Below are positions 1 through 5,353 of a stretch of DNA of 6,447 bases, piece by piece. The notes below the pieces were generated by a model. It did not search any database. It saw nothing but the letters and a program-made list of their open reading frames with translations, and was not told the origin of the DNA. The first letter of the stretch is position 1. Each line of letters starts with the position of its first letter. The stretch covers positions 1 through 6,447 of the forward strand of contig CAKPBC010000017.1 in the NCBI GenBank assembly GCA_934140155.1, read 5' to 3'. A program made the translations under genes and the position numbers. Origin of the DNA: an uncultured Bacilli bacterium (GTDB lineage: Bacteria > Bacillota_I > Bacilli_A > RFN20 > CAG-826).

Positions 1-1
1 T

Positions 2-73
2 TTAAGTGATCCAAGAAAATGTGATAATAATAAATTAAAAACTGTCATTAGACACCCAATAAAGAAAAATTAA
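2..73 (+). CDS. possible C-terminal end of an unidentified protein (partial, cut by window edge)
   Basis: One frame is open from the left edge to a TAA at 71-73 and would encode 23 residues, beginning LSDPRKCDNN and ending RHPIKKN. The other two forward frames close within the first 40 bases or so. The composition is polar and reads like a normal protein tail, but I do not recognise the family. The next plausible stop signal for its transcript is the hairpin and T-run at 246-272. With so few codons this could be a chance open stretch. The sequence left of the window would settle it. Confidence 0.35.
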   Translation, partial: LSDPRKCDNNKLKTVIRHPIKKN

Positions 74-133
74 TAGATATAATTAACTATTGCATAAAAA
101 ATTAAATGGATTATAAAATAGGAGCGTTATTGC

Positions 134-202
134 GTTACGCAAAATGATGACAGGGTTACGCAAATTGATAGAAATGTTACGCAAAAAAATAAGCGTTACG
201 CA
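134..202 (+). repeat. tandem GTTACGCA repeats, 21-bp period
   Basis: The octamer GTTACGCA occurs at 134-141, 155-162, 176-183 and 195-202, at spacings of 21, 21 and 19 bases. Similarity continues past the octamer, roughly as GTTACGCAAAATGATA. The first copy sits in a small palindrome, TTGCG-TTA-CGCAA. Read in one frame the array gives VTQNDDR, VTQIDRN, VTQKNK, a seven-residue repeat. It could therefore be the decayed tail of a repeat-containing protein, or a cluster of protein-binding sites. The last two units recur at 3741-3800. Confidence 0.75.
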
Positions 203-245
203 TTTTGTATCAAAATAGTTTATCATTGCCATATTGAAACAACTG

Positions 246-272
246 GATTGATACTAATATCAGTCTTTTTTT
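246..272 (+). terminator. probable Rho-independent terminator
   Basis: An 8-bp stem pairs GATTGATA (246-253) with TATCAGTC (258-265), with one G-U pair and a CTAA loop. Seven T follow at 266-272. The stem is AT-rich and so of moderate strength. It faces right and would end transcripts entering from the left edge. Confidence 0.5.
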
Positions 273-279
273 CATTTTT

Positions 280-341
280 AAGGGCTATTTCGCTTGTTCT
301 AGGCATAAATTGCTTAATTTAGTGTGAAGCAGCCTTTTTTT
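280..341 (+). terminator. possible second, structured terminator
   Basis: A280-T286 (AAGGGCT) can pair with A331-T337 (AGCCTTT). GCTT at 292-295 pairs with AAGC at 327-330. Inside, TAGGCA can pair with TGCTTA as a nested hairpin. Seven T lie at 335-341. The outer stem shares bases with the T-run and contains a five-base bulge, so the fold is uncertain. It could be a backup terminator or chance complementarity. Confidence 0.28.
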
Positions 342-368
342 CTTTGCCTGTTTTAGAAGAAGGCAATT

Positions 369-424
369 TATCAAAAGCACGAATCGGCAATAAAAAGCAT
401 AGGCTAACTATCAAAAGCACGAAT
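369..424. repeat. 16-bp direct repeat, 40-bp period
   Basis: TATCAAAAGCACGAAT occurs exactly at 369-384 and again at 409-424. Just downstream TTTCTGGCTG occurs at 448-457 and 469-478, 21 bases apart. Between 74 and 550 no reading frame gives a recognisable protein on either strand, so I treat these as intergenic repeats of unknown role. Each strand has a short open frame here with a hydrophobic stretch, produced by the T-rich repeats. Confidence 0.55.
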
Positions 425-552
425 AATAGATTGATTAGTCTTATAAATTTCTGGCTGTTTTTGGTTGTTTTCTGGCTGATATTGTATCAAAATGCGAATT
501 GTTGTAATTTAATATTTAAAGTAACCATCAATAAAATTGGTGAATAGATATT

Positions 553-616
553 TTGAAAATAGCACTAATTTAATGTATACTTTATTGTATACTTTTATAT
601 CGAAATATGGTATACT
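553..616 (+). promoter_or_regulatory. promoter region with three GTATAC palindromes
   Basis: TTGAAA (553-558), 17 bases, then TATACT (576-581) is a good vegetative promoter. A second candidate is the extended -10 TGGTATACT at 608-616. The palindrome GTATAC occurs at 575-580, 587-592 and 610-615, and overlaps both -10 elements. That arrangement suits repressor sites controlling the AlbA_2 gene at 645, possibly bound by its own winged helix (inference). GGAGG at 632-636 lies eight bases before that gene's ATG. Confidence 0.6.
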
Positions 617-644
617 AATTATGGAATTAATGGAGGCGTTTTAA

Positions 645-2042
645 ATGAACGCATTTAAAGATATTTTTGAAAATTTATTATCATTGAAAGACGAATATGA
701 ATGGCTGGATTTTAAAGAAAACTGGTTTTCTAAAGATGAAATTGGTGAATATATTTCCGCTATATCAAATGGTGCTTCTTTATGTGGTAAGGAAAATGGG
801 TATATTGTTTGGGGAGTAAATGATAAAACAAAAAAAGTCGTTGGCACAAATATTAATTTTGATAGAGACATAGATTCAGAACCATACAAACATTATCTTG
901 CAAGAAATCTTAAACCTAGCATTGCTTTTGATGTTGTTGAGTTTACTTATGATGGAAAACGCATCGTGATGATTATAGTACCATGTGCTAAATCAGTAAA
1001 GACAAAATATAAAGGCATAGATTATATTAGAATTGGTTCAAGTAAAGAAAGACTTGATAAGTATCCTGAATATGAAATTAAGTTAAATAACATATTGGTT
1101 AATGGTTTTCCTACCATTGTCAATACTCCAGCACCAGATTATGCTCAAGAACTTACGTTTGAAAAACTATTTATATATTATGGAGCAAAAGGTATCAATT
1201 TAAGAAAAGATACATTTATTAAATCACTCAAATTAAAAACAAAGAATGGCCAATATAATATAATGGCTTATATTCTATCGGATCAAAACAGTATTCCTAT
1301 TAGAGTATCAATTTTTAATGGCAAAGATAAAGCGTCACCATTGTTTTCTGTAAAAGAATTCGGCAACACTTGTATTATGTATTCGATGGATAAAATATTA
1401 GAATATGGAGATGCTATTAACATAATTCAAGCGGATGAAAGAGGAAGAATATCAGAAAGAATAGATGTCCCTTTATTTGATTATGATTCCTTCCATGAAG
1501 CAATTTTAAATGCTTTTATTCATAATAAATGGTTAACATTAAATGCTCCGCAGATAAGTATTTTTACAAATAGGATAGAAATCCTTTCTCATGGTGGATT
1601 AACTATTGATCAAGATGAAGAAGGATTTTATAGTGGCTCAAGCATTCCGGTTAATGAAGTACTTGCATCTATATTCTTGCAATTAAGAATAAGTGAACGT
1701 TCCGGAAGAGGCGTGCCAAAGATTGTAGCTGCCTATGGTAAAGATTCAATAAAAATAGAAAAAAATAAAATTACCGTAACTATTCCTTTTAAAAAAATTG
1801 GTGTTAATGGTTTTGAAATAGTATCCAATAAAGTATCCAATAAAGTATCCAATAAAACAGAGAAAAAAATATTAGAATTAATGAGAGATAATCCAAACAT
1901 AACTATTCAACAAATAATGGTTAAAACAGCACTATCTGAACCAGGTGTCAAAAAGAATTTGAAACAACTTAAAGATAAAAAAATCATAAAGAGAATTGGA
2001 TCAAAAAAGACTGGTTACTGGGAGGTCATCGACAAGTCATAA
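645..2042 (+). CDS. AlbA_2 (Schlafen-type) ATP-binding protein with HATPase_c_4-like and winged-helix domains
   Basis: The product has 465 residues, the normal size for COG2865-type putative transcriptional regulators. An AlbA_2 domain covers about 18-140, with EWLDFKENW at 19-27 and the core SNGASLCGKENGYIVWGVND at 41-60. An HATPase_c_4-like region covers about 280-365: FHEAILNAFIHN at 283-294, then IFTNRIEILSHGGL and SGRGVPKI at 353-360. HNKW stands where HRDY is usual. A linker of three VSNK units (393-404) leads into a C-terminal winged helix (about 405-460) ending GYWEVID. The ATG has GGAGG eight bases upstream. The family is common in mobile and defence-associated islands and is thought to act on DNA or RNA, but the substrate of this protein cannot be read from sequence. 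The stop is one base before the ASCH pseudogene, suggesting a former operon. Two decayed paralogues lie downstream. Confidence 0.9.
   Translation: MNAFKDIFENLLSLKDEYEWLDFKENWFSKDEIGEYISAISNGASLCGKENGYIVWGVNDKTKKVVGTNINFDRDIDSEPYKHYLARNLKPSIAFDVVEFTYDGKRIVMIIVPCAKSVKTKYKGIDYIRIGSSKERLDKYPEYEIKLNNILVNGFPTIVNTPAPDYAQELTFEKLFIYYGAKGINLRKDTFIKSLKLKTKNGQYNIMAYILSDQNSIPIRVSIFNGKDKASPLFSVKEFGNTCIMYSMDKILEYGDAINIIQADERGRISERIDVPLFDYDSFHEAILNAFIHNKWLTLNAPQISIFTNRIEILSHGGLTIDQDEEGFYSGSSIPVNEVLASIFLQLRISERSGRGVPKIVAAYGKDSIKIEKNKITVTIPFKKIGVNGFEIVSNKVSNKVSNKTEKKILELMRDNPNITIQQIMVKTALSEPGVKKNLKQLKDKKIIKRIGSKKTGYWEVIDKS
1821..1856 (+). repeat. three exact 12-bp tandem repeats in the AlbA_2 linker
   Basis: GTATCCAATAAA is repeated exactly at 1821-1832, 1833-1844 and 1845-1856 and encodes VSNK three times. 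Because 12 is a multiple of three, slippage would change linker length without breaking the frame. Equivalent 12-bp repeats with different sequence occur in the two paralogous remnants, at 4112-4147 and 5542-5577. Confidence 0.95.
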
Positions 2043-2043
2043 A

Positions 2044-2368
2044 ATGAATCTATGAAACTATTCTTTTACAGTAATTAAGGATTGGTGGAAAAGTATTTAA
2101 ATGCGTTTTAATGATGAAAAAAAATAAAATCAAGATGGGTGATTAACTAAAATTTACAAACACAAAAACTAATGAAATACTAATATGTGAAGTAATCAAT
2201 ATTTACAAATATAGTAGTTTTAAAGACCTCTATGAAAATCATAATAAAATCTCAATTGGATATAAAGAAGATGAAATAGTTAATCCAAATGATATGCTAA
2301 AGTATTATTCAAAAGAAAATGTTGATAAATATGGAGTGCTTGGAATTAAAATCATCTTAAAACGATAA
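2044..2368 (+). pseudogene. ASCH-domain protein, decayed
   Basis: The second half translates cleanly as an ASCH C-terminal region: KFTNTKTNEILICEV, YKYSSFKDLYE, then SIGYKEDEIVNPNDMLKYYS and DKYGVLGIKI, ending at TAA 2366-2368. The first half is recognisable but broken: MNL, TGA at 2053, FTVIKDWWKSI, TAA at 2098, then MRFNDEKK. A one-base shift in the A-run at 2117-2124 moves the frame to NKIKMGD, followed by TAA at 2144. The order matches small ASCH proteins of about 105 residues (ElRLnDEKR, KIkvGD, then FtN). ASCH domains are PUA-like RNA-binding folds, some of which hydrolyse modified nucleosides. The gene starts one base after the AlbA_2 stop, so it was probably its operon partner. Confidence 0.75.
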
Positions 2369-2432
2369 ATTTTCACAACAAAAGGGTACGAACTTTTTTG
2401 AAGGGATACGAAATTGTATTAAATGTTATGTT

Positions 2433-2536
2433 TCTAGACATATTAGTAATATTTATAAAGACAAAGAATTAGATATTATTTCAATATGTGCGGAAAACGC
2501 ACAAGTTCAAATTGAGAAAATAGAAAAGTTAATCAT
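2433..2536 (+). pseudogene. RhuM-type N-terminal fragment, paralogue of the next gene
   Basis: The frame from 2433 reads SRHISNIYKDKELDI, then ENAQVQIE. It aligns with HIKNILKENELDI and SSIVQIE at residues 48-72 of the intact RhuM-Fic protein. A one-base loss near 2515 shifts the frame, after which NRKVNH matches NRKVNR of the intact gene. At DNA level AATAGAAAAGTTAATC is identical in the two copies. Similarity stops at about 2536, just before the leader of the intact gene. This looks like an older RhuM gene of which only a short piece survives, probably displaced when the newer copy arrived. Confidence 0.65.
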
Positions 2537-2546
2537 GCAACATTTG

Positions 2547-2584
2547 AAAGGAGCGTCGAGATTTCTACTCGACTATAGTTTATG
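2547..2584 (+). promoter_or_regulatory. ribosome binding site with a hairpin between Shine-Dalgarno and ATG
   Basis: The only good Shine-Dalgarno sequence, AAAGGAG at 2547-2553, lies 28 bases before the ATG at 2582. That is too far in linear sequence. Between them GTCGAG (2555-2560) pairs perfectly with CTCGAC (2568-2573) around a seven-base loop. Folding out these 19 bases leaves a 9-base spacing, which is normal. An in-frame TAG at 2576-2578 rules out an earlier start. The pairing is seen; the bridging role is inferred. Confidence 0.55.
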
Positions 2585-3538
2585 GATGAATTTAAAATAG
2601 TAAAATTTGTTGACAATAATTTTGAAATTGATGTTAGAACTGATATAAACAATGAAACTGTTTGGCTTACACAGAAGGAAATGGCATTATTATTTGAAGT
2701 GTCAATAGATAATATCAGTTTACATATAAAAAATATTTTGAAAGAAAATGAATTAGATATTTCAACTGTCGAGGAATCCTCGATAGTTCAAATTGAAGGA
2801 AATAGAAAAGTTAATCGTACCATAAAAATTTATAATCTTGATATGATTATTTCTGTTGGATATAGAGTTAAATCTAAAAGAGGTATTATTTTTAGAAAAT
2901 GGGCTAATAAAATTCTAAAAGAATATTTAATTCAAGGCTATTCTATTAATAAAAAAAGAATAGAAGTGCTTAATAAAACAATTGACGTACAAAATAAAAA
3001 ACTTGTATCATCATTAAATATCGACCAAGAAACATTAGTTAATGTTATAGAAGAATATACTAAAGCTTTAGATTTATTAGATGACTATGATCATCAATGT
3101 TTAATTAAACCAAAAGGTAATGAAACATTATATAAATTAACATATTCTGATTGCAGAACGATTATAGATTCGATGAAGTTTAAAAATACATCATCGGTAT
3201 TTGGTGTAGAAAAAGAAAAAGGAAAACTAGATGGAATTCTTGCTGCAGTTTATCAAAATGTTTTTGGACAAGAAGTTTATCCTTCATTAGAAGAAAAAGC
3301 TGCTCATTTACTATATTTTTTAGTGAAAGATCATCCGTTTGTTGATGGATGTAAAAGAATTGCGGCAACATTATTTTTGGAATTTTTAAATAGAAATCAC
3401 GCATTAATTAAAAATGGTAAAATAATAATATCAAACGAAACATTAGTTGCAATTACTGTTTTAACTGCAGAATCAAAGCCAGAAGAAAAAGAAGTTATAA
3501 TTAAACTTATAATGAATTTTTTAAGTGAAGAAAATTAA
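2582..3538 (+). CDS. RhuM-family protein fused to a Fic/Doc domain
   Basis: The product has 318 residues. The N-terminal RhuM module (about 1-120) has a helix-turn-helix-like segment, VWLTQKEMALLFEVS at 27-41 followed by ISLHIKNIL, and the conserved YNLDMIISVGYRVKSKRG at 84-101. A helical linker (about 121-155) leads into a Fic/Doc domain with the active-site motif HPFVDGCKRIA at 251-261. The GxKR pattern is Doc-like, and Cys257 stands where Asn is usual. Fic enzymes transfer AMP or other nucleotide moieties to proteins, while Doc phosphorylates EF-Tu. Which reaction this protein performs is unknown. RhuM proteins are found in pathogenicity islands and beside restriction systems. No antitoxin gene is adjacent. 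The ATG is the first in frame after a TAG at 2576 and is served by the hairpin-bridged Shine-Dalgarno at 2547. Confidence 0.9.
   Translation: MDEFKIVKFVDNNFEIDVRTDINNETVWLTQKEMALLFEVSIDNISLHIKNILKENELDISTVEESSIVQIEGNRKVNRTIKIYNLDMIISVGYRVKSKRGIIFRKWANKILKEYLIQGYSINKKRIEVLNKTIDVQNKKLVSSLNIDQETLVNVIEEYTKALDLLDDYDHQCLIKPKGNETLYKLTYSDCRTIIDSMKFKNTSSVFGVEKEKGKLDGILAAVYQNVFGQEVYPSLEEKAAHLLYFLVKDHPFVDGCKRIAATLFLEFLNRNHALIKNGKIIISNETLVAITVLTAESKPEEKEVIIKLIMNFLSEEN
2764..2788 (+). other. strong intragenic hairpin in the RhuM coding region
   Basis: AACTGTCGAGG (2764-2774) pairs with CCTCGATAGTT (2778-2788) over 11 bp, with one G-U pair and an AAT loop. The paralogous fragment has a different stem at the matching position: TGTGCG (2487-2492) pairs with CGCACA (2498-2503). 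The core TCGAG-N5-CTCGA also resembles TCGAG-N7-CTCGA in the leader at 2556-2572. This could be an RNA structure or a DNA-binding site. Confidence 0.6.
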
Positions 3539-3598
3539 CAAATAGTATTAAGATAAGTAATAATATTTAATTTTTAGGTTGGCATTAAGCACTTAAAT

Positions 3599-3709
3599 AT
3601 GTGTGTTATAAAAATTATCGCTGATGAACTTGGATTTATGGAATCTCAATCAGATTATTATGCTGAAGAAAAGTGTAATAATAAATGCCACTTATCTAGT
3701 ATTATGTGA
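3599..3709 (+). CDS. possible 36-residue ORF or gene remnant, unidentified
   Basis: ATG at 3599 to TGA at 3707-3709 encodes MCVIKIIADELGF followed by MESQSDYYAEEKC and a short tail. The frame is open from 3578. The amino acid composition looks protein-like, and the block IIADELGF-ESQSDYYAEE resembles a piece of a larger protein, but I cannot name the family. There is no clear Shine-Dalgarno. It is most likely a decayed fragment. Nothing else in 3539-3740 looks coding. Confidence 0.25.
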   Translation: MCVIKIIADELGFMESQSDYYAEEKCNNKCHLSSIM

Positions 3710-3740
3710 TTATTTTGTGAATACAGTAATTAATTTTTAG

Positions 3741-3800
3741 TGTTACGCAAAAAATAGGCGTTACGCACTTTGCATCATAGTAGTTAATTATTGCTAAGTA
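3741..3800 (+). repeat. second copy of the GTTACGCA repeat block
   Basis: GTTACGCA occurs at 3742-3749 and 3760-3767. The surrounding 60 bases align with 175-237 through GTTACGCA, an A-run, TAGGCGTTACGCA, TTTG-ATCA and TAGTT-AT-ATTGC. The A-run is one base shorter than in the left copy. In the same frame both copies read VTQK, then VTHF, A or V, S and a nearby TAG, so they may be tails of related genes. The stretch 3801-3887 holds only an AT palindrome at 3841-3856. Confidence 0.65.
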
Positions 3801-3887
3801 GATGAAAACATTCTATATGTATATGGTGATTTTTTATATCTTTTTTAATTAAAAAAAGCATCAATTTTTCTTATATTTGACCTATCG

Positions 3888-4201
3888 ATGAGAATAGAAC
3901 TATATGTATGTTTCAAACAATATAGTCCATGGTTTTATTTATGAGAATTGGTGTCTATAAATGAAAAATTATTAGATTCTTTGCCTAACTAAGAATAAGT
4001 AATAAATCTAGAAGAGAAGTTTCAAAAATTGTTAAAAACTATTCTAGAAATGCTTTTGAATTTAAAGATAATTTAATAGTGGTTACTATTCCATTTGATT
4101 ATAATAGAAAAGTTGGCGATAAGGTTGGCGGTAAGATTGGCGATAATCTTATAACTAGAAAGCATGGATTAAAATTTCAGTTGCTTGCAATTTGTAGATA
4201 A
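3888..4201 (+). pseudogene. AlbA_2-family protein, C-terminal remnant (copy 2)
   Basis: The frame from 3888 gives MRIEL, then WFYL, a TGA at 3942, and INEKLLDS. These match NRIEI, GFYS and VNEVLAS of the intact protein (309-342), with about four codons missing in between. A one-base shift near 3980 leads to FA, TAA at 3986, then LRISNKSRREVSKIVKNYS. That matches FLQLRISERSGRGVPKIVAAYG (344-365). FEFKDNLIVVTIPF follows (intact: IKIEKNKITVTIPF). The linker RKVGDKVGGKIGDN comes from 12-bp repeats at 4112-4147. After it the frame runs to TAA 4199-4201 without a winged helix. This is an older paralogue with its N-terminal two thirds lost. The promoter of the next gene begins within its end. Confidence 0.8.
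4112..4147 (+). repeat. three degenerate 12-bp tandem repeats (VGDK linker)
   Basis: GTTGGCGATAAG (4112-4123), GTTGGCGGTAAG (4124-4135) and ATTGGCGATAAT (4136-4147) encode VGDK, VGGK, IGDN. They sit at the same place after the TIPF strand as the VSNK repeats of the intact AlbA_2 gene, but the unit is different. Confidence 0.9.
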
Positions 4202-4214
4202 CTGATGTGTTTTA

Positions 4215-4223
4215 TGGTATAAT
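4215..4223 (+). promoter_or_regulatory. extended -10 promoter of the Fic gene
   Basis: TGGTATAAT is a perfect extended -10 (TGN plus TATAAT at 4218-4223). No good -35 lies 17 bases upstream; TTGTAG at 4192-4197 is 20 bases away. The start point would be near 4230, giving a leader of only about ten bases. A weak GGTGA at 4230-4234 precedes the ATG by six bases. TATGGTATA is shared with the AlbA_2 promoter at 606-614. Confidence 0.6.
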
Positions 4224-4240
4224 ATTAATGGTGATAATAT

Positions 4241-5107
4241 ATGTCTGCAAAAACCTCAATAAGATATTTTAATAAAAAACCTGTAAGGTCAAGATGGGAT
4301 GAAGAATCATCATCATGGTTTGTTTGCGCTATAGATTTAATAGCGGCAGTAGTGGAAACTGCAAATCCAAGAATATATTGGTATACAGTTAAAACAAGAA
4401 ATAGTGAGTTATTAGCATCTTGCAAGCAACTGAAAATGACTGCTTCAGATGGCAAAACTTACGATACTGATTGTTTATCAATTAAAGGCTTGGATGTTCT
4501 TTTAGATATTCTTCCAAGAAAACGTAGAAGTATTTTAAAAGAATGGCTAAAAGGAAATAATGATCCACTTGATGAACAAAGTAAAAAGAAAGCTTATGAT
4601 TTGATTAATTCGGGCATAATTAATGATATAGAAGTTGGAACAACAAGAGGACTGCAACAAATCCATTCATATTTATTTGATGGACTTTATGATTTTGCCG
4701 GAAAGATTAGGGATAAAAACATTTCAAAATGCGGATTTATGTTTGCTAATGCTTTGTATTTGCCAAGTATATTAAATAATATTGATAAGATGCCAGAAAA
4801 TACAATAGAACAAATAGTGGATAAATATGTTGAAATGAATATTGCTCATCCATTTATGGAGGGAAATGGCAGAGCAACAAGAATATGGTTAGACCAAATA
4901 TTAATTCGTTCTTTAAAAAAATGTGTTGATTGGTCAAAAATAGATAAAAAAGAATATTTAGATGCTATGAGTATTTCTTCATCTTCATCTAAACAAATAT
5001 TTATGTTGATTAATAATGCTCTAACTAGTGATTTTGAAAATAGAGAATTGATTATCAAAGGTATTGATTATTCTTACTATTATGAAGAAATTGATGATGA
5101 AAAATGA
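4241..5107 (+). CDS. Fic-family protein with Bro-N-like N-terminal domain
   Basis: The product has 288 residues. The first 100 or so resemble Bro-N/phage antirepressor domains: IRYFNKKPVRSRWDEE, SWFVCAIDLIAAV, RIYWYTVKTRN, LKMTASDGKTYDTDCLSIKG. The Fic domain follows (about 110-288) with a target-binding flap region, YDFAGKIRDKNISKCGFMFA at 150-169, and the complete catalytic motif HPFMEGNGRATR at 203-214. H203 is the catalytic base and E208 would bind Mg. The C-terminal helix has SYYYEE at 278-283. Its S and E lie 75 and 79 residues after the catalytic His, the same offsets as in NmFic (H107, S182, E186), so this looks like a self-inhibited class III AMP transferase. Known class III Fic proteins AMPylate themselves and DNA gyrase. 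The target here is unknown. It lies 39 bases after AlbA_2 copy 2 and has its own promoter. Confidence 0.88.
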   Translation: MSAKTSIRYFNKKPVRSRWDEESSSWFVCAIDLIAAVVETANPRIYWYTVKTRNSELLASCKQLKMTASDGKTYDTDCLSIKGLDVLLDILPRKRRSILKEWLKGNNDPLDEQSKKKAYDLINSGIINDIEVGTTRGLQQIHSYLFDGLYDFAGKIRDKNISKCGFMFANALYLPSILNNIDKMPENTIEQIVDKYVEMNIAHPFMEGNGRATRIWLDQILIRSLKKCVDWSKIDKKEYLDAMSISSSSSKQIFMLINNALTSDFENRELIIKGIDYSYYYEEIDDEK

Positions 5108-5132
5108 TAAAGCTAGATTTGTCAAATAAAAA

Positions 5133-5345
5133 AGCTTTGGTTTAGAAATTTGCTTTATTAAAGATGAAATTGGATAATATATATCTGCAATATCAAATGG
5201 TGCTTGTTTATGTGGTAGAGAATATGGGTATGTTATATAGGAAATAAAAGATAACACTAAAAAAGTTATCGAAACTAATATAAATTTTGATAAGGATATC
5301 AATAGGGAATCATATAAGCATTATTTGGCAAGAAATTTAAAACCA
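5133..5345 (+). pseudogene. AlbA_2-family protein, N-terminal remnant (copy 3)
   Basis: The frame reads CFIKDEIG, TAA at 5175, YISAISNGACLCGREYGYVI, TAG at 5238, then EIKDNTKKVIETNINFD and YKHYLARNLKP. This aligns without gaps with residues 27-91 of the intact AlbA_2 protein (WFSKDEIGEYISAISNG through YKHYLARNLKP). The two stops replace a Glu codon (GAA to TAA) and a Trp codon (TGG to TAG). Similarity ends at about 5345. The central and ATPase-like regions, some 300 codons, are missing before the C-terminal piece at 5539. It starts about 25 bases after the Fic stop. Confidence 0.85.
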
Positions 5346-5353
5346 AATCCGAG

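Noticed and set aside
134..202. CRISPR-like array
   Set aside because: The conserved core is only about 8 bases, the period is 21 bp and the spacers are similar to one another. No cas genes are present.
344..547. 67-codon frame with a TTG start and a hydrophobic stretch
   Set aside because: There is no ribosome site and no recognisable family, and the hydrophobic part comes from T-rich direct repeats. The opposite strand has an equally good hydrophobic frame.
641..889. Minus-strand frame opposite the AlbA_2 start (and similarly 3180-3404, 4225-4455, 4846-5058, 5021-5302, 5299-5496)
   Set aside because: These are antisense shadows of recognisable genes or remnants, without start signals of their own.
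2044..2055. Genetic code 4 (TGA as Trp), which would remove the TGA stops in the remnants
   Set aside because: Intact genes use TGG for Trp and contain no internal TGA. The remnants also carry TAA and TAG stops and frameshifts.
3840..3858. CTTTTTTAATT-A-run palindrome as a terminator
   Set aside because: It is pure A/T pairing with no stable stem and no preceding gene. It is probably simple-sequence composition.
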